A DNA stretch of 64,000 nucleotides from Chloroflexota bacterium (GTDB lineage: Bacteria; Chloroflexota; Anaerolineae; Anaerolineales; UBA11579), in the NCBI GenBank assembly GCA_013112575.1, contig JABFGG010000001.1:372001-436000 (forward strand), given 5' to 3'. The translations under genes were made by a program, and so were the position numbers. Positions 35,889-44,236 of this stretch are shown piece after piece. Under the pieces are notes generated by a model. The model saw only the letters and a program-made list of their open reading frames with translations, was not told the DNA's origin and searched no databases. Every line of letters begins with the position of its first letter. The stretch's first letter is position 1.

Positions 35889-36455
35889 ATGGCTCTAGAT
35901 GACTATTTGACCACCAGCGAGGTTGCCGCGCTCAAGGGAGTGAGCGTGGAGCATCTTGCGCGTCTCATCCGCCAGGACCAGCTCCCCGCTACCAAAAAGG
36001 GTGGCATCTGGCTGATCCACAAACCAGACCTGGATGCTCTCGACGCCATTGCTCAACCGCCAACCGAGGAACCTCTGCCGGAAAAAGCCTTTATCCTCGT
36101 CAAAGATCAACCCATCCCCCTCACCAGCGCCTGGACTCGCCTGGGCCGCGACCTGACGAATGACATTGTGGTCAACAACCCCAGCGTTTCCCGTTTCCAC
36201 GCTGAGGTTCATTACAACGAGAGCCGTTTCCTTATCCGTGATCTGGGTTCCAGCGGCGGTACCTTCGTCAACGGTAATCAGGTTTCCGAGGCTCCCTTAT
36301 TTGCCGGCGACTCCATTCGTTTGGCGAGTGCCCCCCTGACCTTTATGGCCCCCAGCGCATCCCTCACCAACCCCGCCGAAGACCAAACCCTCCTCATTCG
36401 CCGGCCCAAACCAGCTGCCGATGAAGGCGAAGCGGGCGAGCAAAACACCCCCTAG
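35889..36455 (+). CDS. HTH (MerR/excisionase-like) - FHA domain fusion protein
   Basis: A 188-residue protein joining two domains. Residues 5-50 are a winged helix of the HTH_17 excisionase type: YLTTSEVAALKGVSVEHLAR, LIRQDQLPATKKGGIWLIHK. Residues about 68-165 are a forkhead-associated domain with its hallmark residues: RLGRDLTNDIVVNN (G-R), SVSRFHAEV (S-R-F-H), DLGSSGGTFVNG (S/N-G-T). FHA domains bind phosphothreonine, so DNA binding may respond to a kinase. No kinase gene lies nearby. The ATCGGA repeats upstream could be its own binding sites. A Pro/Ala/Glu-rich tail follows. Confidence 0.85.
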   Translation: MALDDYLTTSEVAALKGVSVEHLARLIRQDQLPATKKGGIWLIHKPDLDALDAIAQPPTEEPLPEKAFILVKDQPIPLTSAWTRLGRDLTNDIVVNNPSVSRFHAEVHYNESRFLIRDLGSSGGTFVNGNQVSEAPLFAGDSIRLASAPLTFMAPSASLTNPAEDQTLLIRRPKPAADEGEAGEQNTP

Positions 36456-36465
36456 TCCGCTAACC

Positions 36466-36494
36466 TTGCACCCTCCCATCACAAGTGATATAAT
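36466..36494 (+). promoter_or_regulatory. Sigma70-like promoter for the ClbS/DfsB-like gene
   Basis: TTGCAC at 36466-36471 and a consensus TATAAT at 36489-36494 are spaced by 17 bases, 45 bases before the gene at 36539, which also has the ribosome-binding site GGAGGA at 36528-36533. Confidence 0.75.
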
Positions 36495-36538
36495 AGAACA
36501 TATATTCTTTGTGAATTACCTGTATTTGGAGGACATAT

Positions 36539-37045
36539 ATGGCGCGGCCCAAGACTAAAGAAGAACTCCTCTCCCTCTCGCAGGAGAATTTTGACCAGAT
36601 CTTTGTTCTTATCGAGAACCTATCCCCTGAACAGCGCGAACAAGCCGGGGTCAATGACACCTGGTCCGTCAAAGATATTTTGGCGCACCTCAAAGCCTGG
36701 CACGAGATGTTCTTCACCTGGTATGAAGTGGGCAGCCAGGGAGAAAAACCGGAGATGCCCGCCCCAGGCTATACCTGGAAAACCACACCCGAACTCAACG
36801 AAAAGATCTACCAGGAGCACCGCGGTCAGCCATACGAAACTATCGTGGATGGACTCCACGCCACTCACCAAAAAATGATGGCGCTGATCTCCAGCCATTC
36901 GGACGAAGAGCTTTTCACAAAAAAGAAATACAAATGGACCGGTTCAACTTCTTTGGGTAGTTACGCTGTTTCGGCCTCTTCCAGCCACTACCAATGGGCA
37001 ATCGACCTTATCAAGAAGTGGAAGAAGACGCCACCAGAGAGTTAA
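36539..37045 (+). CDS. ClbS/DfsB-family four-helix bundle protein
   Basis: A 168-residue protein of the ClbS/DfsB branch of the DinB superfamily: MARPKTKEELLSLSQENFDQ at the start, WSVKDILAHLKAWHEM with the histidine characteristic of the helical bundle, and SSSHYQWAIDLIKKW at the end. ClbS is known to protect against colibactin, but most family members are uncharacterised. The gene stands alone with its own promoter and a strong ribosome-binding site. A role in small-molecule or toxin protection is inferred from family only. Confidence 0.82.
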   Translation: MARPKTKEELLSLSQENFDQIFVLIENLSPEQREQAGVNDTWSVKDILAHLKAWHEMFFTWYEVGSQGEKPEMPAPGYTWKTTPELNEKIYQEHRGQPYETIVDGLHATHQKMMALISSHSDEELFTKKKYKWTGSTSLGSYAVSASSSHYQWAIDLIKKWKKTPPES

Positions 37046-37152
37046 TCCTCCCTCAATTCTGCCATTGGTGTATTTTCAATAAGCGCGCCAAAGCAGCTTT
37101 GCTTTGGTAGAATCTGCCCTGCATCACAATCTTGCCATTTATAGGAGCAGGT

Positions 37153-37761
37153 ATGCCCGTTCGTATTCATCCCACCGCGGAGGTATCCCCCGACGCTAAA
37201 ATTGGCGAAGGAACCAGTGTATGGCATCAGGCCCATATCCGTGAAGGCGCCACAATCGGCGAAGAATGCATCATCGGCAAAGGGGTATACGTCGGTGCGG
37301 ATGTTTCCATCGGCAACCGGGTCAAGATCCAGAATTACGTTTCTGTCTATGAGGGCCTGACTATTGAAGATGGTGTGATGGTGGGGCCACACGTGTGCTT
37401 CACCAATGACATGCACCCACGCGCTATCAACCACGACGGCAGCCTGAAAGGCGGTGACGATTGGGAGATCACCCCCACCCTTATCCGTAAGGGCGTAGGC
37501 CTGGGAGCCAACTCCACCATCCTGTGTGGCACAACAGTGGGGCGCTGGGCACTCGTTGGGGCAGGCAGCATGGTGACCCGCGACGTGCCGGACTATGGAC
37601 TGGTGTATGGCAACCCAGCACGCCTGCACGGCTTTGTGTGCTCGCATGGCGGCAAGCTGGGAAAGATCGGAGAAGAGGGTGGTATGGTGCTGGCGAAAAG
37701 TGCCGATTGCGAAGAAATCATTCAAATACAAAAAATGAGCTGGGATGAATTGGAAAATTAG
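37153..37761 (+). CDS. Nucleotide-sugar N-acetyltransferase (WbpD/WlbB-like)
   Basis: A 202-residue left-handed beta-helix acetyltransferase. The start at 37153 follows the ribosome-binding site AGGAGCAG and matches the family start MPVRIHPTAEVSPDAKIGEG. Hexapeptide repeats run through residue 160, with the conserved TNDMHPRAIN, a catalytic histidine region, and YGNPARLHGFVC near the end, as in UDP-2-acetamido-3-amino-glucuronate N-acetyltransferases. The left end of the candidate mobile element begins about 210 bases downstream, and the next glycan gene to the right is at 51288. Confidence 0.85.
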   Translation: MPVRIHPTAEVSPDAKIGEGTSVWHQAHIREGATIGEECIIGKGVYVGADVSIGNRVKIQNYVSVYEGLTIEDGVMVGPHVCFTNDMHPRAINHDGSLKGGDDWEITPTLIRKGVGLGANSTILCGTTVGRWALVGAGSMVTRDVPDYGLVYGNPARLHGFVCSHGGKLGKIGEEGGMVLAKSADCEEIIQIQKMSWDELEN

Positions 37762-37950
37762 AAGCGGAAAACTTCGGAAGATCCAGTTTTATTCCAAACT
37801 ATAGCTCGTCTCCGTTCGTTCCATTTCGGTTACGATTGCGAGAGTACTCGTAAAGCTACTCAAGCGTATGAAGATTCTCGTGAGACCAAGGATCGGCTAG
37901 GTTTCCTTGAAATCCCTCATAATTGTTGAGGCTAATCAAAACACGATAAG

Positions 37951-37996
37951 ACAGATTAAGATATATCGCAATCTGTTTCAACTTGACTTAATCTGT
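37951..37996. repeat. Left inverted repeat of the candidate 13-kb element
   Basis: The 22-base unit at 37975-37996 (GTTTCAACTTGAC..., reading outward from the element) is repeated perfectly in inverse orientation at 50944-50965. Within this end, ACAGATTAAG (37951-37960) and its inverse (37987-37996) also form a 10-base dyad with a 26-base spacer. The repeat lies 10 bases past the stop codon of a tyrosine recombinase gene, where element ends are commonly found. Confidence 0.8.
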
Positions 37997-38005
37997 ATCA
38001 TTGAT

Positions 38006-39145
38006 TTATTTGTGAACACTTTTTTTGGCATTTTGAATGCGGAGAATGACCACCTTGATAGCATCATTAAGCGAAAGCTTACCAATCCCTGGAGTCATTT
38101 GTGACTTATAGTTGTGCACTGCTTGACGTGAGATGCCCATGGAACGGGCCAAACTGTTGACTGGAAGACCATGAGAAAATACCTTAGACCATCGCTCTAA
38201 GTATGTAGCTTGTAGGCACTCCGCCTGTAACAAGGGAAGTACGGTCACATAGCTATTCATAGCTGTTTGAGAAGTGGAATGGCCCAACTTCCCAATACCG
38301 TCCAACAGGGGTTCATCGTTTGCACGCCCCAAGTTGACCTGGAAGCGGCGTAGATCATGCAGACTGATTGAGACTGATGTTTGCTTTAAAACAGTTCGCA
38401 TATTGCCCTCTGCAACGCTTGTTGTATTGAAGAACGGCGCATTAGGATCACTGACCGTGGCATCTGTTCTTGTCTTTATAAAATTCTGGATATGCTTGCT
38501 CATCCAGGTGGGAATGCATGCGGATACCTGTCGTCGTTTCTCCCCTTTTCCGAGAACGAACACCGTCAGATGGTCATGAACAAGCCAGACATCTTTGAGT
38601 GACAGATTTTTTAGTTCAATTGTTCGAAGGCGTAGAGAACTAGCGAGGTAGAACCAAATGATCTGATCTTCAGAATTAGCGTGTTGATGAATGCCTCGCA
38701 GTAGACGACCATAACCATCTCGGCCTAATAAGTATTTTGGGGTTATATGGCTTTTTCCATAGAATTGTAGAGATGCAGGAGTGGGTTCTATTGGTGCCAG
38801 AAATTTCCACAGCGAACGCAAAGTCCTGTATAGAGGCGCGGACTTGCCTGTTCCGGGTAAGTTTTCAAATACTGATAAGGGAACATTTGCAAGTTGGATG
38901 ACCAAATTGACCGCTTCCAGGCGTTCAAGTAGTGGCACGAGATGGTCCAGCCGATTGTGCATGGTAGTAGGAGATGGCTTATCAATACCCACGAATTCTA
39001 ATACCTGCCCCACTGCTACTGCCTGTTCATCAGGAGGGAGGGTAGCAAATTCATCTCGTGCTTCTGCAAGTAAACGCTTGGCTTTAGCAGCTGACACTCC
39101 GGCAGTAGCTGTACGTAATTGCTGGATAATAGCATAGGCTTTCAT
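38006..39145 (-). CDS. Tyrosine recombinase with C-terminal HTH
   Basis: A 379-residue tyrosine recombinase. All catalytic positions are visible: R174 in LRLRTIELKNLSL, K200 in VFVLGKGEKRRQ, H263 and R266 in LHDLRRF, H289 in LGHSTSQTA and nucleophile Y299 in MNSYV. The region before about residue 130 is a long helical core-binding part. After the active site, residues 326-350 (LPVNSLARSMGISRQAVHNY) form a helix-turn-helix that most family members lack. Its ATG overlaps the stop of the preceding 230-residue gene (TAATG). It is the last gene of the operon and ends beside the left inverted repeat. Confidence 0.85.
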   Translation of the reverse strand: MKAYAIIQQLRTATAGVSAAKAKRLLAEARDEFATLPPDEQAVAVGQVLEFVGIDKPSPTTMHNRLDHLVPLLERLEAVNLVIQLANVPLSVFENLPGTGKSAPLYRTLRSLWKFLAPIEPTPASLQFYGKSHITPKYLLGRDGYGRLLRGIHQHANSEDQIIWFYLASSLRLRTIELKNLSLKDVWLVHDHLTVFVLGKGEKRRQVSACIPTWMSKHIQNFIKTRTDATVSDPNAPFFNTTSVAEGNMRTVLKQTSVSISLHDLRRFQVNLGRANDEPLLDGIGKLGHSTSQTAMNSYVTVLPLLQAECLQATYLERWSKVFSHGLPVNSLARSMGISRQAVHNYKSQMTPGIGKLSLNDAIKVVILRIQNAKKSVHK

Positions 39146-39837
39146 TATTGTGAGCCTTCCCTAGTGGTTGAATGCTGCAATTCCTGGAGTAGTGTGAGCG
39201 GGCCATCTTGGTGCAATTGCTCCACCTGCGGCGCGGTGGTTGGCACCAGCCCCAGGAGGGCGTGGAGCACATCGAGGGGGTAAATGCGGGTCATCAGCCA
39301 GCGCCCCGAGGCGCGAAAGTCCTTCAGGGTCGGCATGTATCCCAGATTGATCTCACGAGCACAGCTATTCAGATAAGCCTGTTGTCTCCGGGCCAATGGC
39401 TGCCTAGGGGGTGCTAAGCTCTGCCGTGGGGATATCGGCCGCAAGGCCCCATTGCGCCTGGGTTCCTGGGTCATAACGGTCTGGATCAGCAGGAGCAAAG
39501 CGAAGCGTACGGGTGCTGCGATGTAAATAGGGAAAACGAACTGGCCCTTAGGTACCCCGATCCAGGTTGGCTCGTCAATCGGGGCATCCACAACATGCCT
39601 GACCTCCTTCCATGTAAGGCGGTGAAGGGTGAGCTGTAACTTGCGAGTACAAAAGCCACCCAGGATGGATTGTCCCAGGAGGGCAAAGAGGCTAAAGGCT
39701 TCGATCCAGGAACGGTTTCCGGATCCGGGCGGTGGATCGAGATGGGCCAGCAGCCCGGTCAAGAGGGCGTTGTATCCAGGCTCGGGCAGCCTGACAAGCG
39801 CCCGGGGATTGATGTGGTCACCCGGGCCTACGCCCAT
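39145..39837 (-). CDS. Unknown protein of the recombinase operon
   Basis: A 230-residue protein I do not recognise. It lies between the two tyrosine recombinase genes and overlaps both by 10 and 1 bases, so it is surely translated with them. Visible features: a Pro/Gly-rich start (GVGPGDHINPRALVRLPEPG), a hydrophobic helix (FSLFALLGQSILGGF), a segment APVRFALLLLIQTVMTQEPR and a Pro/Arg-rich linker before YMPTLKDFRASGRWLMTRI. No catalytic arginine-histidine-tyrosine set of a recombinase is apparent. By analogy with the small accessory proteins of Tn554-type transposition sets it could be an accessory factor, but this is inference. Confidence 0.65.
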   Translation of the reverse strand: MGVGPGDHINPRALVRLPEPGYNALLTGLLAHLDPPPGSGNRSWIEAFSLFALLGQSILGGFCTRKLQLTLHRLTWKEVRHVVDAPIDEPTWIGVPKGQFVFPIYIAAPVRFALLLLIQTVMTQEPRRNGALRPISPRQSLAPPRQPLARRQQAYLNSCAREINLGYMPTLKDFRASGRWLMTRIYPLDVLHALLGLVPTTAPQVEQLHQDGPLTLLQELQHSTTREGSQ

Positions 39838-41855
39838 ACCTGATCCTCCCAGCCCAAGGCCTTCAGCAGTTTTCCCACGGCTCGATTGTAGCGGTCATCA
39901 AAACCGGCGAGGTCATTTCCCAGGCGCACGAAACTGGTGCGTTCAAAGCCTTGGGCCCAATGGTTCATGACCAGCGCCAAATCGGGGTCTGACAATCCGA
40001 AATGAGCCAATGCAGTACGACAGAAATGTCGCAAACCGTGTGGCCGGATGCTGGCCGGTAGACCGGCTGCCTGGCAGGCGGAAGCCAGCTCGGTTTTGAG
40101 ACGAAAGCGTTGCGGATGGCCATCCTCTCCCAGAATCATCGGCTGCGCCTGCCCGTCAGAACGCAGGCTTGCACCGGCGCGCAGCATGTGCCACCAGATG
40201 GGCTGCAAAAGGCGAGGGATACGCCGCTCCACCCAGCTGGCGACTTCGCGGCCGCGACGTTTGACCTCCTGGGCGAAACCGTCCCCCTCCAGGGGTTGTC
40301 GTTTGGGAATCGTCAGGCCATCAATCTCTCCTGGGCGCAAGCCCATGGTGATCGCCCCAAGGATGACGGCCAGGCGCGTGCGGGCATTGTGTGCATTGCA
40401 ACGAGCCAAATTGCCATCATCTATTTGCGACCCTAAGTGTTGAACCAGTTGACACACATACTTGAATTTGGGCATTGACCAGCTCCCGAGGAACCCTTGC
40501 ACGCGTGGAGGAAACGACTGGTTTGGCTCGAACGCTCCTGGCCAAGGAGCCGGGCCGAAACGCTCCTGGTTTTCCTGGTAGGCGCGCTGAGCTTTCGCCA
40601 GGAGCTGCTCCACAAAACGCCAGTGCCATCGGATGACCGCGTGGATGGGGGTCAGGCTGTAGGCTGCGGCCATGGTGTGTGGTCTAGCGGGTCGCCCGAA
40701 GACGGCATAGCGCTCGGGCCAGGGATAGCCGGCGCTGTTGGCCAGACCCTGGAAAGAGAGAGTCAGCCGTCCTGGGGTGAGAGAGCCTGCCGCGGGCAGC
40801 ATGTCTTTCAGGACCTTATCAAGATCCTGGATGGCCTCCCGGTAACTGTCGCCAGGGAAAAGGAGGTCCTTTGAGCCTGATTTGGCTGCCTCTCTGATTG
40901 CATGTTGAATGGTGGGATGTAGATGTAACTGATATTCACTCATTGGCGCGTGGTGCACGTCAAAGTGTGAGTCACGGCGTTCCTCATCATCGTTCAACCA
41001 GGCAGGTAGCCACTCGGGCTGCCAGGGATACATCCAGAGATGCCCGCGTGCATTCAGGACGATCTCCGGGCGTGCACCGGTGGGGCCGTCCAATCGTGCG
41101 TTTTTCAAGACCTGTGTCCAGCCCAACATGAGCCCGCATATAAGGGCAACACAGGCGCGCTCCCGGCGAGGCGAGGGCCATTCGAGTGTATACGGCAAGA
41201 GCGCAGCCAGGATGATTGCATTGAGTACCCCCGGGGTGTGTGCGGTTGGATTGACCCACAGTGCCCCCGGATATAGATCATATCTTGATTGGCGCGCCGA
41301 GCTGCGCAGGTGCTCTTTAGCCCCCTGGACCATCTCGTCGAGCGTGGCGTTTTCCTGCTGGCGGGTTTGCTGGTCATATCTTTTTCTATTTACGAGAGAA
41401 TTGTTTGTGGACCCTGACCGTACGGAGGCGTGCTTTGAAGGGCGCCGGTCTCCGGAGTAGCGCGGCGCCTGATCTTCTGTTAGCGGCAAAAAGCGCCGGA
41501 TCTTGGTGTGGTATTGCTGGCGGGTCGTGGCTTTCAAACCTTGACCCCACGAGTTGGATAGCGCTGCACACAGGATCGCCTGCGCCTCTTCCGTGGTAGT
41601 GCATGCTGCCAGACCTTTTCGCTGCTGGGCTGTGAGGGCCCTCAAAGCTGAAATTACAGGCGTGAGGGCGCTCTTGAGTTTTTGCGTAGCCTCCGTGGAG
41701 GAGATGCCTTCATCCTGGCATGACTCCAGGTAGGCGAGCAGATGCGGCTCGATCAGAACTAACAAGACATCCCTACTGCCCGTTTGTGACTGGAATGGTG
41801 CGCTGAGATCCGCTTTTATACCCTGGAGAGCAGGTGGAGGGGTTGTGATAGCCAC
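39828..41855 (-). CDS. Large tyrosine recombinase
   Basis: A 675-residue tyrosine recombinase with an unusually long N-terminal part. Catalytic residues sit in the C-terminal 170 residues: R507 in GLRPGEIDGL, H606 and R609 in PHGLRHFCRTALAHF, H632 in VMNHWAQG and the probable nucleophile Y656 in FDDRYNRAV. The first 500 residues contain basic and tryptophan-rich stretches (LWVNPTAHTPGVLNAIILAA, GHLWMYPWQPEWLPAWLNDD) of unknown role, perhaps DNA binding or substrate choice. The start is a GTG overlapping the stop of the small HTH gene (TAGTG). Length resembles TnpB of Tn554 (about 630 residues), but I cannot show homology. Confidence 0.8.
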   Translation of the reverse strand: MAITTPPPALQGIKADLSAPFQSQTGSRDVLLVLIEPHLLAYLESCQDEGISSTEATQKLKSALTPVISALRALTAQQRKGLAACTTTEEAQAILCAALSNSWGQGLKATTRQQYHTKIRRFLPLTEDQAPRYSGDRRPSKHASVRSGSTNNSLVNRKRYDQQTRQQENATLDEMVQGAKEHLRSSARQSRYDLYPGALWVNPTAHTPGVLNAIILAALLPYTLEWPSPRRERACVALICGLMLGWTQVLKNARLDGPTGARPEIVLNARGHLWMYPWQPEWLPAWLNDDEERRDSHFDVHHAPMSEYQLHLHPTIQHAIREAAKSGSKDLLFPGDSYREAIQDLDKVLKDMLPAAGSLTPGRLTLSFQGLANSAGYPWPERYAVFGRPARPHTMAAAYSLTPIHAVIRWHWRFVEQLLAKAQRAYQENQERFGPAPWPGAFEPNQSFPPRVQGFLGSWSMPKFKYVCQLVQHLGSQIDDGNLARCNAHNARTRLAVILGAITMGLRPGEIDGLTIPKRQPLEGDGFAQEVKRRGREVASWVERRIPRLLQPIWWHMLRAGASLRSDGQAQPMILGEDGHPQRFRLKTELASACQAAGLPASIRPHGLRHFCRTALAHFGLSDPDLALVMNHWAQGFERTSFVRLGNDLAGFDDRYNRAVGKLLKALGWEDQVWA

Positions 41856-42115
41856 TAATCGAGCCCCGGAAGGATGGGCTGTTGTGAGGGTTCATCGGAC
41901 GCCTTCCTGGAGATGTGCCTTGGTTGTGGGTTGACCGGACACAAAATGATGTCCTTGATGGCGCGCTCGGTGTAGCGTTTGCTCACTCCATTATGTAAAA
42001 TTGTAGTATCTGGATGTGCATCCATGGCCTTGGCGTACTTCCGGTAGAAGGTAGAACGTGAGATTCTCAGGTAGGCACAAACTTCGTTGACCGAGTAAAG
42101 CTTTTGTTGTGACAT
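41855..42115 (-). CDS. AlpA/excisionase-like small HTH protein
   Basis: An 86-residue protein. The start at 42115 is supported by AAGGAG eight bases upstream; an upstream ATG at 42148 lacks this. Residues 4-40 (LYSVNEVCAYLRISRSTFYR, KYAKAMDAHPDTTI) form an HTH of the AlpA/MerR excisionase type with the recognition helix SRSTFYRKY. It is the first gene of the recombinase operon and likely acts as a directionality or regulatory factor for the recombinases. It is divergent from the NTPase gene. Confidence 0.82.
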   Translation of the reverse strand: MSQQKLYSVNEVCAYLRISRSTFYRKYAKAMDAHPDTTILHNGVSKRYTERAIKDIILCPVNPQPRHISRKASDEPSQQPILPGLD

Positions 42116-42148
42116 CTTCTGCTCCTTACGCATTATCCAGGGACTCAA

Positions 42149-42317
42149 TCCAGAATGTCACCTAGTGTGGACCAGGGTTTCAAACGACACTTATGTGTAC
42201 AGCTTTGTTGTTTTGTGTCGCACTGTATGGACATTTTCAAAAATCCTAGCAGTTTTGTAATACCAATGCCGGGTAGAAACTGGGGAATTCTGGTAGAGAA
42301 ATTGAAGGAGTGAAGCG
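42149..42317. promoter_or_regulatory. Divergent promoter region of the recombinase operon and NTPase
   Basis: About 170 bases between the HTH/recombinase operon (minus) and the NTPase gene (plus), holding the start signals of both. GGAG at 42307-42310 is the ribosome-binding site of the NTPase. No clear operator is seen. Confidence 0.5.
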
Positions 42318-44162
42318 ATGTTTGATAGCAAAAAGCTAGGGAATATGATCAAGGAAGGGGTGGTGTCAATCCAGGCACATAGGCCGTCATCAAATTTGGA
42401 TCTTATCCGCAAGGAGATCGGGAAAAAGCTCAACGTTGGTAGTGAGGCCATCAGATCCTGGGAAAAAGGAGGATTAAGGAAGCCCCTCCCATCAATTCGA
42501 CTGAACAAATTAGCCAAAAATGTGCTGGAGATGAATCCCACGCTTTACCGAGAGTGGATTACAAGGTTGTTCAAGGCCAATGAGATGGGGATTGAAGACA
42601 TGCAGCCCGACCTGAGGGAACTTGTTGAGGAAAATAACGATGGACAGAAAGTAGTGGAGAATGCTGGCTCTACACCGGATGGTGACCCTTCAAGGCAGGA
42701 TGTTGCCCCCAAAGTTGAAGCTGCTCAAGGCGATGAGCACTTCAAAGAATACTTAACATTCAATCATCTGGTGTCCAGGAAAGTAAAAGGGCGCTATTGG
42801 TCAAAGGACCAATATGTGCGCATCCACCGCGGCCAGGAATCCACATTAATCAAAGCAGCAAGAGGGGACAACACCAAAGGCATCCTGATCGTTGGGCCAC
42901 CGGGCACGGGCAAGCTGCCCTTGATGTTGGACACCTTCATGCCGGGACGTTATGAGGCGGATACCCTTCGGCTGTTCTTGAATCCAGCTATTGCCGAGGA
43001 AGCCGGGGACCTGGCGGCCCTCAAATCCTATTGGGCAAAACAACTGCGCGCCGCTGACACCGAGTTCTTGGAAGCGATCCCCGCACAGAAGATCGCCGTG
43101 TTCTTTGATGATATCGACCGTGTTCCGCACGATCTATTGGATCGATGGGGGATCGAGTTGCATCGATGTGCCTATTGGGTCGCTACGGCGCGAGAGCGCC
43201 CACCCTTCCTGCATCATGTGCACATCGTCCGTTGCCAGGAAAGCTACCGGTATGGTGTGAGGGGCGTTGTCGAGGAGAACAGCCCGGCAGACAAACCCAA
43301 TCAACCGGATTGGCTGCCGGGGAAGTATTATGGCCCGCTTTTCCACGAGTATTTTTGGAAGTGGGAAACACTGGCTGGATTTGTGAGCAACTGGCGCGAG
43401 GATTGGGCTCCCAGTCTCTGGCAGGTTGCCCAGCTCATCGTCCATGAGCGCCTGCATCAACTCGATCTGCCACCATGGGCCAACGAGCAACTCTATACAA
43501 GGCACTTGATGAGCCTGCAGAAGGACCCGGCCAACCAGCGCATGATCTTTGACCGGCCGCTGGAGAGCTTTGGCCACCACTATCATGATCGGCATCGGCA
43601 AGAGCCGCTTGATCCCAAATGGGACAAAGAGGAACTCTTAGGCGATTGGGCGGAAGAGTTATCCCCGGCTATCCCTCAGACCCCTCTTGAACTCCTGGTG
43701 CAAGCCGGTCTTCTGCAAGAAGTGGATGGTGGTCAGGTGGCGTTTGCCAATCCGCTCGTACACGATTACTTTGCCTTTGAGCATCGCAAAGCAATGATCC
43801 TGGCCGGGGAAACAGTTTGGCCACTGGAAATTGCCTGGGGCATCAACTACTGGTTGGGACAGGGAGAGATCCAAAAGGCAGATCAACTCTATTCGAGATA
43901 CGTGCAGACCTTGTGGTCACAAGACGTCCGTATGAAAGCCAGGCTGGGAGCGGCCTTTGAAGTTTCCAGGATCCTGCCTGCCCGGGCGTCAAAGATCGAT
44001 GGGTTCCAGAATACCTTGGCCTGGTTAAAAGTGCAACAAGGCTTGCTCATTCGGCAGAATCGCGGACTTAAAGGCGAGTTCCTGGAGGCCTGGCACGAAG
44101 ACTACGTGACTTTTCTAAAGCAAAGGGATGGCGAGATGGGGGGAGCGATTGATTTGCTTTGA
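42318..44162 (+). CDS. HTH-STAND-type NTPase with deviant Walker A
   Basis: A 614-residue P-loop NTPase. Residues 1-80 look like an HTH/XRE-type domain: DLIRKEIGKKLNVGSEAIRS, then WEKGGLRK and IRLNKLAKNVLEM. A flexible acidic linker follows. Walker A is at 193-200, GPPGTGKL, where a leucine replaces the usual serine or threonine after the lysine. Walker B is at about 259-266, IAVFFDDIDRV. The C-terminal 200 residues (YFAFEHRKAMILAGETVWPL, GEIQKADQLYSRYVQTLW) resemble the helical sensor region of STAND proteins. Such proteins act in defence, signalling or transposition control; here the neighbour is a recombinase operon. No effector domain is obvious. Confidence 0.78.
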   Translation: MFDSKKLGNMIKEGVVSIQAHRPSSNLDLIRKEIGKKLNVGSEAIRSWEKGGLRKPLPSIRLNKLAKNVLEMNPTLYREWITRLFKANEMGIEDMQPDLRELVEENNDGQKVVENAGSTPDGDPSRQDVAPKVEAAQGDEHFKEYLTFNHLVSRKVKGRYWSKDQYVRIHRGQESTLIKAARGDNTKGILIVGPPGTGKLPLMLDTFMPGRYEADTLRLFLNPAIAEEAGDLAALKSYWAKQLRAADTEFLEAIPAQKIAVFFDDIDRVPHDLLDRWGIELHRCAYWVATARERPPFLHHVHIVRCQESYRYGVRGVVEENSPADKPNQPDWLPGKYYGPLFHEYFWKWETLAGFVSNWREDWAPSLWQVAQLIVHERLHQLDLPPWANEQLYTRHLMSLQKDPANQRMIFDRPLESFGHHYHDRHRQEPLDPKWDKEELLGDWAEELSPAIPQTPLELLVQAGLLQEVDGGQVAFANPLVHDYFAFEHRKAMILAGETVWPLEIAWGINYWLGQGEIQKADQLYSRYVQTLWSQDVRMKARLGAAFEVSRILPARASKIDGFQNTLAWLKVQQGLLIRQNRGLKGEFLEAWHEDYVTFLKQRDGEMGGAIDLL

Positions 44163-44236
44163 AGAGTGTACGGGTAGCAACGTCTTGGAGGGAAACAGTA
44201 GTTACACGCCAATACGGCTCTTCAACTGGCCTTAGG

